A stretch of DNA of 64,000 nucleotides from Clostridiales bacterium. Its GTDB lineage: Bacteria > Bacillota > Clostridia > Oscillospirales > Acutalibacteraceae. A program made the position numbers and the translations under genes. The stretch lies in the NCBI GenBank assembly GCA_019415945.1, contig DXYF01000021.1, positions 1-64,000 on the forward strand. Direction: 5' to 3'. Shown one piece after another: positions 7,811-16,143 of the stretch (its first letter is position 1; every line of letters begins with the position of its first letter). The notes below the pieces were generated by a model that had not been told where the DNA came from, did not search any database, and saw only the letters and a list, made by a program, of their open reading frames with translations.

Positions 7811-8898
7811 ACCACCGTAATCTCCACCGTTCCTACCGTAAATCGCTGTGAAGCGGCAATCATCATGTTTTGCATGCTCGTGCCAAACTCGTAATTTTCT
7901 ACACATTCCGTTTCCATCAACGCCTTGCCGAGTGCCGACAGATAGAGCTTTGAGCCGATTGCCAGAGAATTAATGAATTTTTCAAAGGTTGCTTTGCACT
8001 GCGACTTCACCTCCGACTCCGAGTATCCGTTTTTTGCGGTAATCGTGGCAATAAAATCGTAGCTTTCGGCGGTAGCATTGTAAACTGCTACATCGACATT
8101 AAGCTCCCTTTCCTTGTTTACGAGAGTTTGAAGCTTTTGTATTGCCGAGCTGTCTGCATCTCCGTTATTTGAACAAACATAAATGTTTACGGTACCCGCA
8201 CCTCTTACCTTTGCCACGGCTGACGCCTTTGCTATACCCTCTACGGAAAGAGCAAGCTTTTCATAATACGCCTTGTTAGTTCCGTTTGACTGGTTTATAA
8301 AAGTGCTTTTTATCCGCTCTCTTAGCTCGCTGTCCGTTTCAGCGTCTTCACCGCCCGTAAATGCAACGGGGTTTGACAGGGTTTCAATTTCAGTTGGAAC
8401 ACTCACTCCGACCGTCACCGTGTTTTTCAGCACATTACCTTCTCTTCCTGCCTTTTCTGCCTCTGCATAAAGACTCACCACCGTATTGCCCGCAGTGATT
8501 TCGCCCTCCTCGGTTGTGCAAAATCTTATCGGCGCACTGTCGTCCGTGGCAGCAACCGTTCCTATCGGAATAATTATGTTGTGGTCTGTCGGCTCTGAAA
8601 TATGAAAAGTTATTTCTCCCTGTGCCTTTACCGCCTGCTTTCGCTCAAGTCCGCGCTGAGTTGCAAGATAGTCAAGATATTCCCCGCTTGCAGTATCAGC
8701 GAACATCTGGTTTTTAAGCCACTCCATGTTAACCTGTGCATTGTATATTTCACCCGCAAGCACTTTCAGGCGAATTGCAATATCGCTTTTTTCGTCAATC
8801 CGGGCTTCGCTCTCCTGCTCATATTTGTTTTTCATTCTTTGATATATTTCATCATATGTTTCCGTATAAACGCACCTCCATATCTCTGCTTTCGTCAC
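7807..8898 (-). CDS. Baseplate J-like protein (XkdT/gp47 family)
   Basis: This 363-aa protein carries the family pattern: an N-terminal YTETYDEIYQRM, then YLDYLATQRGLERK, a GTVAATDDSAPIRFCTTE strand region, GREGNVLKNTV, and GGEDAETDSELRERI. Baseplate J proteins form the wedge of contractile tails. The start shown is GTG, overlapping the upstream gene by 47 bases; no ATG exists that keeps the conserved N-terminus, so the exact start is uncertain. Its presence with gp25 and gpV-like genes implies a myovirus-type baseplate although no sheath gene is present. Confidence 0.9.
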   Translation of the reverse strand: MTKAEIWRCVYTETYDEIYQRMKNKYEQESEARIDEKSDIAIRLKVLAGEIYNAQVNMEWLKNQMFADTASGEYLDYLATQRGLERKQAVKAQGEITFHISEPTDHNIIIPIGTVAATDDSAPIRFCTTEEGEITAGNTVVSLYAEAEKAGREGNVLKNTVTVGVSVPTEIETLSNPVAFTGGEDAETDSELRERIKSTFINQSNGTNKAYYEKLALSVEGIAKASAVAKVRGAGTVNIYVCSNNGDADSSAIQKLQTLVNKERELNVDVAVYNATAESYDFIATITAKNGYSESEVKSQCKATFEKFINSLAIGSKLYLSALGKALMETECVENYEFGTSMQNMMIAASQRFTVGTVEITVV

Positions 8899-9193
8899 CG
8901 ATTGTAACCGTAAGCTTTATAAACTCGCCGTACTCCGAAACCGAAGCATAGGTATTCTCAAACTCGGCAAGAGCCTCGTTTATTACAAGCTCCGCTCTCT
9001 CCCTTGCGTATTCTGTATCACGGGCAATTTCTCTGACATATGAGCCAAGCTCTCTGTCATAAACAAACTTTCCGAGCCTTGCTCCGATACATATTTGTAC
9101 ACGCTGAAAAAGAGCGTCCGAATCATAAATCATCTCGTGCTGTCCCGAACTGTCAACTACAGCGTCACCGTCTTTGATTTTTATATCCGTCAT
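8852..9193 (-). CDS. Baseplate wedge protein, gp25/XkdS-like (DUF2634)
   Basis: The 113-aa protein shows the gp25/XkdS layout: a central YDSDALFQRVQICIGARLGKFVYDRELGS, then helices rich in Glu (YARERAELVINEALAEF) and a C-terminal strand pair ending VRLYGNI. In contractile tails this protein helps nucleate sheath assembly at the baseplate. It sits between the spike-like and J genes as in PBSX. The 3' end overlaps the start of J. Confidence 0.8.
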   Translation of the reverse strand: MTDIKIKDGDAVVDSSGQHEMIYDSDALFQRVQICIGARLGKFVYDRELGSYVREIARDTEYARERAELVINEALAEFENTYASVSEYGEFIKLTVTIGDESRDMEVRLYGNI

Positions 9194-9195
9194 AT

Positions 9196-9528
9196 CTAAA
9201 TCTCCCGCCCGTTCACAAGAACCCTGCCGTCGTTTTTAAGCACTATTGACGCTCCGCCTTTTGAATACAACATAAGCTCACCCTCACTGAGCGAAGCGTT
9301 GTTTGCTATTACGCCCATAGCCACCTCGCCGTCATCAAGCGGCAAAACTATTGCACTTTCACCCATGGGCGGAACGCTTACAATTCCGTACGGAAAGCAG
9401 GATTTAAGTCTTTTGTGCTCTCCCGACGAAACAACCGCCGTGCCGCTGGCGTCATTTTTGTTGACATTTCCCTTTACCGCACTCGGTGCTGTCAGGGAAT
9501 TTTTTGTTATGTAATTCATAAGCCACAT
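9196..9528 (-). CDS. Baseplate spike-like protein (gpV / Mu gp45-like)
   Basis: Starting at the ATG at 9528 (TGATG overlap with the hub gene stop) the product has 110 residues. The sequence GIVSVPPMGESAIVLPLDDGEVAMGVI and a final SKGGASIVLKNDGRVLVNG resemble the OB-fold and beta-spike start of gpV/gp45 baseplate spike proteins, which pierce the target envelope. It is short for the family, so the spike would be stubby. In PBSX this position holds xkdR (DUF2577), which is an alternative assignment. Confidence 0.65.
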   Translation of the reverse strand: MWLMNYITKNSLTAPSAVKGNVNKNDASGTAVVSSGEHKRLKSCFPYGIVSVPPMGESAIVLPLDDGEVAMGVIANNASLSEGELMLYSKGGASIVLKNDGRVLVNGREI

Positions 9529-10463
9529 CAAAACCTCTCCTTTCCGAGTGTTACTGTTGTTTTTTCTCCGTCGCTTCCCACCGTATATCTTATTTTGCGA
9601 ACCGTAAGGTTTTCAAGTTTTCCGAACAGGTCATCTTCTATTGTCGCAGGTCTGCCGATGTTTTCAATTCTGCATCCCAAGCACTCAAGCACAACCGAAT
9701 AGCTGTCGCTGTTGCTTTGTCTTATTATATCGTCAGCAGTTTCTATGTTAGTCTTGTCCGCCGTGGCATTGACAAAACGCACGCGTTTTTGACCGTCACA
9801 TTCGGGATTTTCATTTTTTATGCTTCCGCTGTAGGTACCGAAGCTTGTAAGCTTCAGTCTAACCTCCGTAATAAGCTTAAAGCGTTTTTTGCTCTCCTTA
9901 ATAGAAATGTAACTTTCTTTATATGTTCCGAAAACAACTGCGTTGGCTGTTGAAATCCCCCTGAAAAGAACCTTGCCCGTTCCCGTAATTCTCGGTTCGC
10001 TTCTGTAGCGGTTAATACAAAAATTTCTCAGCACCTGCCAGTGAGTCATACCCTTGTCTATTTTGAATGTACCGAAAAACGGAATATCATCAGCGTCATA
10101 TTCCTCAAACCCAAACGGCTTTAAATGTCTGTTAAAAATAAAATCCGCCGATGGGTTAATGTATGTAAGCGGCTCTGCCTCATTATCAAGCAACGCCGCC
10201 GCAGGACTTCTCGCCGCTATTTTTGTAATTGCTCCGTCAGTGGTTTTAATACCGACAATTTCATCAATCTTTCCTTTAAAAACCAGTTTTTCATCGAGAA
10301 ATGCCGTAATAAAATCAGCGTTTTCGGTAATCTCTCTTGCATACGGAATTGTAATCGTCAAATCGTCGGCAGGCACATCAACATCGGAATTCATAGCAAC
10401 AGTCAACACATCTTCAATACCGATTTGCGTTCCGTCACAATAAGTTACAACAAAACTCAGCAC
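9528..10463 (-). CDS. Baseplate hub / late control D-like protein (XkdQ/gp44-like)
   Basis: The 311-aa protein matches the gpD/XkdQ hub group: an N-terminal beta region, VDVPADDLTITIPY, then FLDEKLVFKGKIDEIVG and MTHWQVLRNFCINRY, typical of the second hub domain. Hub proteins join the tube to the spike. The start is a GTG overlapping the end of the LysM gene by 7 bases. Position between LysM and spike genes is as in PBSX. Confidence 0.8.
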   Translation of the reverse strand: MLSFVVTYCDGTQIGIEDVLTVAMNSDVDVPADDLTITIPYAREITENADFITAFLDEKLVFKGKIDEIVGIKTTDGAITKIAARSPAAALLDNEAEPLTYINPSADFIFNRHLKPFGFEEYDADDIPFFGTFKIDKGMTHWQVLRNFCINRYRSEPRITGTGKVLFRGISTANAVVFGTYKESYISIKESKKRFKLITEVRLKLTSFGTYSGSIKNENPECDGQKRVRFVNATADKTNIETADDIIRQSNSDSYSVVLECLGCRIENIGRPATIEDDLFGKLENLTVRKIRYTVGSDGEKTTVTLGKERF

Positions 10464-10972
10464 AGCTTAATCACCTTCCCCGACAAAGAAATATCAGGGC
10501 GTTTTACAGACGGATTCAGTCTTACGAGCGTGTCAATGGAAACGCCGTACTTATAGGATATGTCCCAAAGTCTTTCGCCCTCCTGTGCGACGCAGGTGTT
10601 TATATTTTCAGCCTTTTTTTCCTCCATTACCTCTCTGAATACAAAGCTGTATTCAAGCATATCGGGCTTTGGCTCTCCTTTGATTTTAATGCTCTCAAAC
10701 ACCGCAAATATCGGAGTGATTTTCGGAATAGCAAGCACGCCCCGTCCGCCCTGTTTAAAAAGGGTCAAAAGTCTGTCAAACTGCTCAAGACAGTCCTCGC
10801 CGTACAGTTCTCCCGTTCCGCTGACTATCATATTTTTTCTGCCGAAATCCTGTATGTATGCCGTACTGCCCGCAGAGCAAAGCTCTTTAATGGTTTTGTC
10901 GCACTCAAACACAATCTCTTTTGGATTATGATGCCATTCGACACCGTTAAATCTCATAGGCACAAGCTTCAT
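10457..10972 (-). CDS. LysM-containing tail protein (XkdP-like)
   Basis: The 171-aa protein has an N-terminal domain (MRFNGVEWHHNPKEI, then GELYGEDCLEQFDRL) typical of XkdP tail proteins, and a C-terminal LysM module from about 125 (AQEGERLWDISYKYGVSIDTLVRLNP). In PBSX-like phages this gene follows the tape measure and precedes the hub; LysM may help link tube to hub or bind peptidoglycan. Its ATG overlaps the stop of the 47-aa ORF (ATGA). Confidence 0.8.
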   Translation of the reverse strand: MKLVPMRFNGVEWHHNPKEIVFECDKTIKELCSAGSTAYIQDFGRKNMIVSGTGELYGEDCLEQFDRLLTLFKQGGRGVLAIPKITPIFAVFESIKIKGEPKPDMLEYSFVFREVMEEKKAENINTCVAQEGERLWDISYKYGVSIDTLVRLNPSVKRPDISLSGKVIKLC

Positions 10973-11112
10973 CTGAGTCTTGCCTCCTCTTCTTCGGAAA
11001 GCCGTGTGCTGTATCTTCTGCTTTCCTGTTCAAGCAGTTCACTCATATTTTCAATATCAATTCCCTGCGTGTATTTTTCCGCAGTGTTAATCAACGCTTC
11101 ATAACTCTCCAT
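10969..11112 (-). CDS. 47-aa ORF in the tape-measure position
   Basis: A 47-codon ORF starts at 11112, overlaps the end of the tube-like gene by 14 bases with GGAGCGAG upstream, and ends in an ATGA overlap with the LysM gene, so it is translationally coupled on both sides. The product is charged and probably helical (LLEQESRRYSTRLSEEEEARLR). It sits where phages encode the tail assembly chaperone and tape measure, normally hundreds of residues long. It could be a vestigial tape measure, a remnant chaperone, or a new connector. No family recognised. Confidence 0.65.
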   Translation of the reverse strand: MESYEALINTAEKYTQGIDIENMSELLEQESRRYSTRLSEEEEARLR

Positions 11113-11476
11113 CAATCTCGCTCCTCTCCACAGCGGTAATTTTTACTGTATATTCAATAGGTTTCTCGGGACTTATATTTGTATCAACGCTGTCTATAAA
11201 ACAATCGGAGTAGATAACCTTCCTGTATGAGCCTGCAAATTCTATACTTTGAATATTCTGTCCCTGAAAAGTCTGCAAGCTGTCTGAACCGTCTAAAACA
11301 AGTTCAAGCTGATAATTGCTTTTACTCAGCTTTTTTACAGGAATATCATTTAAAAATTCCGATATACTGTAACAGGTATTATCTTTTCTGCAAACCGCTC
11401 CTTTAACTCCGCCGAGAATTTGACCGTTAATATAAATTGTAATATCATCGCCCTTTTCAAATGCAAAATCAGCCAC
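11099..11476 (-). CDS. Probable tail tube protein (XkdM-like)
   Basis: The start is taken as GTG at 11476, six bases after GGAGGGAT, giving 125 residues (ADFAFEKGDDI). Predicted beta-rich structure, ITIYINGQILGGVKG near the N-terminus and a C-terminal EKPIEYTVKITAVER strand fit the tail tube fold of XkdM or gp19-type proteins, as does the position after the tail terminator and before LysM. Sequence alone does not prove this; it could be another connector. There is no sheath gene before it, unlike PBSX where xkdK precedes xkdM. Confidence 0.55.
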   Translation of the reverse strand: MADFAFEKGDDITIYINGQILGGVKGAVCRKDNTCYSISEFLNDIPVKKLSKSNYQLELVLDGSDSLQTFQGQNIQSIEFAGSYRKVIYSDCFIDSVDTNISPEKPIEYTVKITAVERSEIDGEL

Positions 11477-11477
11477 G

Positions 11478-11909
11478 CTATCCCTCCTCACAAAGGCAAA
11501 ACTCTATCCCAAAATGCACAATGCGGTAAATTGCGTTCATATCCGGGTCAAACGCAATGGGCGACACATCTGCTTCCACTATGATTTTTTGACTGTCAGC
11601 CTTTTTAAGTCCGGCAAGCAATTCGCTTACGACCTCCGACAGACCGCTTCCGTTTTCCGTTGCGGGGGCATACACCCTTATCTCAACCTTTGCCGCATAG
11701 CTTTCTCCCTTTACGGCAGAAGAAAGATATCCTCCTATATAGCTTTTTGAAAGCGTTGTATCCGTAACCGACACTACGGCAAGCAGTCCGCTTATTGGAT
11801 TTTCAACATTATGAGAACCGTATTCTCTTACAAATCTCACAGGCTTTAACTTATCAATCAGCTTAAGTCCTGCGATAATTTGGTCAACCTGTTTTTCAAT
11901 TTGATTCAT
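11478..11909 (-). CDS. Putative tail terminator / completion protein
   Basis: With the start at 11909 (GAGG six bases upstream) the protein has 143 residues and overlaps the previous gene by 14 bases. The VKGESYAAKVEIRVYAP and SELLAGLKKADSQ segments, one domain with alternating strands and helices, resemble gpU/XkdJ-type tail completion proteins that cap the tube at the head side. The call relies on size and gene order as much as on sequence. Confidence 0.5.
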   Translation of the reverse strand: MNQIEKQVDQIIAGLKLIDKLKPVRFVREYGSHNVENPISGLLAVVSVTDTTLSKSYIGGYLSSAVKGESYAAKVEIRVYAPATENGSGLSEVVSELLAGLKKADSQKIIVEADVSPIAFDPDMNAIYRIVHFGIEFCLCEEG

Positions 11910-12252
11910 AATCATCCTCCAATGCCTTGCCGTACTGCAATAGTATTGCCCACACATACACAGGGCGGTCATTTACATAATATATTTCGCATCTCTTAAC
12001 AATATATTTTTTACTTTGCATTTCTATTACGGATGTGTTTTCTTCAAGCTTCAAATCGGGCGGTCCGATGTACAGATATTTTTCACTTCGTCTTTTACCC
12101 AAATAATGATACTCGCCGCCTACATACACCTTGTTTTTGTAGCGGAGAGGTTCAATAAAGGCTCTTGAACTAACGCTGTCTTCGCCCGATAAAACATTTA
12201 TTTTGCAACCGTATCGTTTTATTGTTTCTCCGACTGTCGAAATTATACCCAT
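11896..12252 (-). CDS. Putative head closure / stopper protein
   Basis: A 118-residue protein begins at the ATG at 12252 (TGATG overlap). It is beta-rich (KYLYIGPPDLKLEENTSVIEMQSKKYIVKR), like small head-tail joining stoppers that sit between connector and tail terminator genes. No catalytic motif. Function is inferred mainly from position. Confidence 0.5.
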   Translation of the reverse strand: MGIISTVGETIKRYGCKINVLSGEDSVSSRAFIEPLRYKNKVYVGGEYHYLGKRRSEKYLYIGPPDLKLEENTSVIEMQSKKYIVKRCEIYYVNDRPVYVWAILLQYGKALEDDYESN

Positions 12253-12608
12253 CAAATCACCCTGCCGAACAAAAAGCTCTTGGTATCAATAAGATCCGTG
12301 CATTTTTCCGAGTATTCTCTCCACAGCTTTTCTCCCCTGTTTTGCCTGTTTTCGGGCGATGTAATTTGAACATCGCCCGCAGTAAACGAGGTTATGTTTT
12401 CATCATTGCATAGGCTGTAGAGCTTTAGTGCATACACTGCACAGAGCATTTCTATTCTCCTTGCTTCGCTCTCATCGGGGTTTTCTTTAATGACGATTGA
12501 GCCAACATAATCGCAGGCGTCGTCAATCAAAGCTTTCCACTTGTAGATTTCATCATTTTGAAGTCCTGCGAGCAAACCGAAGCGAGTTATTACATTTGCA
12601 ATGTTCAA
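12252..12608 (-). CDS. Head-tail connector protein (gp6-like)
   Basis: The 118-aa, mostly helical protein (FGLLAGLQNDEIYKWKALID, then SEARRIEMLCAVYALKLY) fits the gp6/YqbG-like adaptor family that forms a ring under the portal. It comes directly after the capsid gene, the usual place. Start is ATG 14 bases after the capsid stop. Confidence 0.6.
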   Translation of the reverse strand: MNIANVITRFGLLAGLQNDEIYKWKALIDDACDYVGSIVIKENPDESEARRIEMLCAVYALKLYSLCNDENITSFTAGDVQITSPENRQNRGEKLWREYSEKCTDLIDTKSFLFGRVI

Positions 12609-12621
12609 ACAATCACCTCAT

Positions 12622-13629
12622 TTAACAGGAAAGTGTCTTTGCGGCTTCCGTAAAGATTTTTGAAAATCCTGCCGTGCAGGTAATTGCCGCACGCTCAAGC
12701 TGACGGTCGATAAGCTTGTCATAATCGGTCATAACGCCGCCTGCCTGAACCATTTCAAGAGCACAGTTTTTGTCAAGACCGATAATCTTGCCGCTTTCCA
12801 TTTCAGGGGCGTGAAGAAGTGCTGCACCGAGCGGAGTAATCATCTTGCCCGTACCCTGGAAATCAAGTCCTGCGTTTGAATCCTGCATCTGTGAAAGAGA
12901 AAGAATTTTCTGCATCTCCTCCGTAGGTGCAAGAATTGTGTTAAGCTCATACGGTGAAAGCGATGACCAAAGCTTTAAAATATCGCCGTATTCAATGCTT
13001 CCGCCTTCACCCACGCTGACAGTTTCAGCAGGATTTTCGTTGCCGTCGCCGTTTAAAAGTACATCAATAGCGTCCTTGAGCTGTGCTCTTGCAATATATG
13101 CACCAATCTGATTAAGCGTTACCGTAAAGAGGTCAAGACGCTGAAATCTCAGTGCCTCATAAGATGCAACAAGCATTCTGCCTCTCTTGTGAAGCTTCAC
13201 GAGGTTTTCTCTCGTTTTTACAACAGTCTGCGGAATTACCGCACCCTCGCCCACAATCTTTAGTGTCTTGTCGTCCTCTGTGGGGGCGGATACAATACTG
13301 CGATAGTCCATACCGTCAATATCTGTTACCGTTGCGACAAGATTCGGAAGAATATCGGCACGCTCCATGCCCTGTCTTACCGCTCTGCTCACATATTCGG
13401 GGAAAAGAGCCGCCGAGTTTGAAGTCTGGAAAAACTTTTCAACGCAGTCGCTTCCCCTGCCGCTCACCTTAATATCAAATCGCTTGAGCTGACGGGAAAA
13501 AGCGTCAAGTCCCTCAAGAGAAGTTCCCTCGTAGTTTTCGGACGGGTCAAGCTTTTCAAGCACCTCGGTAAGACCGCCCTTGCTCTGGTACATACCCTTT
13601 TCTATAGTAATATTTTCAAAATTTGCCAT
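12622..13629 (-). CDS. Major capsid protein (HK97 fold)
   Basis: This 335-aa protein has the expected size and position for an HK97-type coat protein, after protease and decoration genes. The FPEYVSRAVRQGMERADILPNLVATVTDIDGMDYRS segment resembles the N-arm to E-loop region of such proteins, and KLHKRGRMLVASYEALRFQRLDL the spine helix. A GGAGG ribosome site precedes the ATG. No separate delta domain is obvious; scaffolding may come from the internal start in the protease gene. Confidence 0.85.
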   Translation of the reverse strand: MANFENITIEKGMYQSKGGLTEVLEKLDPSENYEGTSLEGLDAFSRQLKRFDIKVSGRGSDCVEKFFQTSNSAALFPEYVSRAVRQGMERADILPNLVATVTDIDGMDYRSIVSAPTEDDKTLKIVGEGAVIPQTVVKTRENLVKLHKRGRMLVASYEALRFQRLDLFTVTLNQIGAYIARAQLKDAIDVLLNGDGNENPAETVSVGEGGSIEYGDILKLWSSLSPYELNTILAPTEEMQKILSLSQMQDSNAGLDFQGTGKMITPLGAALLHAPEMESGKIIGLDKNCALEMVQAGGVMTDYDKLIDRQLERAAITCTAGFSKIFTEAAKTLSC

Positions 13630-13644
13630 ATTATTTTCCTCCTA

Positions 13645-13980
13645 TCAAAGAATAATTCCTGCGTCAGTTTCAGTTGAGTCAATTACAAGCAGTTCTCTGC
13701 CCGAATCGTTTGCAGCGACCTTGCCGTTTTCGGCAGCCGCAAGCTTTGTATAACCGAGAGCAAGCTTTGAAGAAACCTGCACCTTTGCGTAACCTGCAAG
13801 CTGAACCGCAGCATAGCCGCCTCGCACACCTATGCAGATACCGCAGAACAAGTCGTTTGCCGAGCATTTGTCAACTGTACCGTCTGCACTGATCTTTACA
13901 GGCACTCCTGTTTCGGTCAAAGTATCCGCCGCAATAAATGTTGCGACATTTTCACCATATCCGTTAAAATTTACATTCAT
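13645..13980 (-). CDS. Capsid decoration protein (gpD-like)
   Basis: The 111-residue protein is rich in Ala, Gly and Val and predicted beta-strands (IAADTLTETGVPVKIS, GGYAAVQLAGYAKVQV), typical of head decoration proteins placed between protease and coat genes. It would bind the outside of the expanded capsid and stabilise it. It lies 14 bases after the protease stop. Confidence 0.65.
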   Translation of the reverse strand: MNVNFNGYGENVATFIAADTLTETGVPVKISADGTVDKCSANDLFCGICIGVRGGYAAVQLAGYAKVQVSSKLALGYTKLAAAENGKVAANDSGRELLVIDSTETDAGIIL

Positions 13981-13994
13981 AATTTTTACCTCCG

Positions 13995-14297
13995 TTAAAT
14001 TCTGAATTGACCGTTTACTGCGGTCTTGTTTTTATTTTTCTCGCTGTAAAGCTGAGGCGTTGCCGAAAACGCTTCGTTTTTCTTTTTCTCAAAGGCAGTC
14101 TTAAACTCGTTAAGCTGTGCCACCGTCATTGATTTTGCAACGCTCTCCATGGTTTCTCTTGAAATTTCGGGCTGAACCGACGCCGATAACCTAAGAACAT
14201 CAGCAATAAGGCTGTCACGGTAAAACACCCCGTCTTTTGCCGACTGTTTTAGTCCGTCTATGTACGACAAAAGCTTGCTGCATTCTGCCGAATTCAT
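13995..14297 (-). CDS. Candidate scaffold protein from an in-frame internal start
   Basis: Within the protease gene, the codon at 14297 is an ATG preceded by a strong GGGAG at eight bases spacing. Translation from here gives the last 100 residues only, a charged helical protein (VAQLNEFKTAFEKKKNEAF). Phage lambda makes its scaffold Nu3 from an internal start in the protease gene C, so the same arrangement is plausible here. A second in-frame ATG at 14339 has a weaker site. Confidence 0.4.
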   Translation of the reverse strand: MNSAECSKLLSYIDGLKQSAKDGVFYRDSLIADVLRLSASVQPEISRETMESVAKSMTVAQLNEFKTAFEKKKNEAFSATPQLYSEKNKNKTAVNGQFRI

Positions 14298-14987
14298 ATT
14301 TATATCTCCCTGTTCAAGCTTTTTCAAAATATTTTCCATACTTGTTTTCTCTCCTTTTAAGTACGCCGACTTTGTAACTCCCGCCTCTCTTTGCGACGGC
14401 ACGGCAACAAAGCTCCATTCATAGGCGTCATATGGGTTAATAAGTTCTCCGCAGCATATTTTTGAGCCGTAAATTTCTCCCTTTTTATGCGGGCAGGTAT
14501 CTGTTTTTTCTCCGCAAATGCTGCACAAAATCTCCTCAACCGCACAACCTACGCTTACTTCCTTGATAATTCCGCTGTCAAGCGACAAAATAATATCCCT
14601 GTTTTTTTCGCTTACAGGCATATACGCTCTCGCCTTCAGCCTGAAATAATCATCTCCCGTGGCAGTCTTTCTGCCTGAAACCGCTTCAACCGAGCAGGCA
14701 AAAATTCTTGCCGTCTGATTTTTTGCCGTGGGATTATGGTCAAAAATTCCCGTCTTGCCCACAAAAAGCTTTTCAAGGGCAAACAGCGACTCCACCGTAA
14801 ATCTCTCTCCGTCACGGTCTATGTCATTGTCGCACAGCACCACAGAGAACACATACACCTCGTCCTTTGTAAGCTTTCTGCGGGTGTAGGAGTTTATGAG
14901 TTCAAGCTCCTCGTCCGAAACGGTACCGTGTGCATCTTCCTGCACCGCACCTATGACAGCTTCCTTTTTCATTCCTTTTTTACTCAT
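13995..14987 (-). CDS. Prohead protease with Cys-rich insertion and scaffold-like C-terminus
   Basis: The 330-aa product has an N-terminal protease-like domain (EVYVFSVVLCDNDIDRDGERF; His84 in GIFDHNPT and a later Ser such as SVGC or SFVAVPS are candidate catalytic residues). Residues 155-179 hold a possible metal site: C155, C158, C165, H167, C178 and C179. The last 115 residues are helical and charged, like a scaffold domain. An internal ATG at 14297 with GGGAG eight bases upstream could give a separate scaffold of 100 residues. The gene overlaps portal by 8 bases. Confidence 0.75.
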   Translation of the reverse strand: MSKKGMKKEAVIGAVQEDAHGTVSDEELELINSYTRRKLTKDEVYVFSVVLCDNDIDRDGERFTVESLFALEKLFVGKTGIFDHNPTAKNQTARIFACSVEAVSGRKTATGDDYFRLKARAYMPVSEKNRDIILSLDSGIIKEVSVGCAVEEILCSICGEKTDTCPHKKGEIYGSKICCGELINPYDAYEWSFVAVPSQREAGVTKSAYLKGEKTSMENILKKLEQGDINMNSAECSKLLSYIDGLKQSAKDGVFYRDSLIADVLRLSASVQPEISRETMESVAKSMTVAQLNEFKTAFEKKKNEAFSATPQLYSEKNKNKTAVNGQFRI

Positions 14988-16137
14988 CAGTTACCTCCGT
15001 TTCCTCTCCCGCTTCAATCTGCATTGCACGGGCATTATTGTATCTTGCCTGCGAAAGCTCCACAGTATCCTGAAGATTAATGTCATCCCACTCAATCTCA
15101 AATCCGCAGTTGTATCCGCAAAGCCTCAAATGCATTGTAATAATCTTTATAATAACAGGCTCAACAACCGACCTGTAATATTCAAGCTCGCTTGTAAGAA
15201 TATCCGCCTGCTGTTCGCTCATTCTCTCGGTGCTTGACCAGGAAAGCCCCAGCAAAAACGGCGGTATTCCCAGCTTTGCAAGTATTTGTTCCAAAATATT
15301 TCTTACAGGCACTTCACAGTCGGGCATCTGACTTTCCGCACCGATGACCTTGACGCTTACATCGCCCACCGAAACAAAATCGCAAACGCTGTCACTTCTC
15401 ATCGCCTTTTTCCACTCGTCGGCAATCTGCCTTGCACTTTCCTCGCTCAGTCCCGAACCGCTTTCATCGGGGTTGTATGTAACCGCAAAACGCACATCGC
15501 CGACTCTTTCCCAGTTTGTTTTTATCGACTTAAAAATTCTGAGCAAAACCGAACTTACAAAAGGCAAACCGCTTAAAATTGATGTGCCGTGGATTGTACC
15601 CGGTTTTGGATTAAGCAGGGTTGCAAGCACAAGCTGTCTGTTCTTTACGGGGGAGAGCTCTCCCGAAGCGTTACAGCAAACCACCAAATCAAGCGGCGAT
15701 TTGTCCGCCCTTATTTCAACATCGTCAAGGCTTGCGTTGTAAAGAGAACAAATTCCGCTGCCGTCAGCATACGGCACCATTTCTCCCACCGCCTCACCGT
15801 AAGTGAGCAAGGAATCAAGGTAGCCGTAAATAAAATTGTGCATACCCAGCGAAGAACCGTTTGTTTTTACATTCTTTATAAAATCATCCGCAATTTTCTT
15901 GCAGACGGTGTTTTCGGTTTTTACCTCGAACCTGCCTATAAGCCTTACGATTTTGCATAAAGCGGCGTCAATTATCGGAACAGCCTCACGCATTGACGAA
16001 TACAGTTCACGCTCTGCCCTGCTGCCTGTTTCAAATCTCTCAAACAGGTCAAGCCCCGTCTGCCTGTCTTTGGGAACAGTCTGAACGGGCAGTGTGCATT
16101 TTGGATTTTCCCTGCGATTTTTCCTTCCAAACTTCAA
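14980..16137 (-). CDS. Phage portal protein
   Basis: The 385-aa protein has the length and typical motifs of HK97-type portals: the clip region around WERVGDVRFAVTYNPDESG, and the conserved LAKLGIPPFLLGLSWSSTERMSEQ followed by a long helix (ILTSELEYYRSVVEPVI). It forms the dodecameric ring through which DNA is packaged. It follows the large terminase directly and overlaps the protease gene by 8 bases. Confidence 0.9.
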   Translation of the reverse strand: MKFGRKNRRENPKCTLPVQTVPKDRQTGLDLFERFETGSRAERELYSSMREAVPIIDAALCKIVRLIGRFEVKTENTVCKKIADDFIKNVKTNGSSLGMHNFIYGYLDSLLTYGEAVGEMVPYADGSGICSLYNASLDDVEIRADKSPLDLVVCCNASGELSPVKNRQLVLATLLNPKPGTIHGTSILSGLPFVSSVLLRIFKSIKTNWERVGDVRFAVTYNPDESGSGLSEESARQIADEWKKAMRSDSVCDFVSVGDVSVKVIGAESQMPDCEVPVRNILEQILAKLGIPPFLLGLSWSSTERMSEQQADILTSELEYYRSVVEPVIIKIITMHLRLCGYNCGFEIEWDDINLQDTVELSQARYNNARAMQIEAGEETEVTDE

Positions 16138-16143
16138 AGCTTT

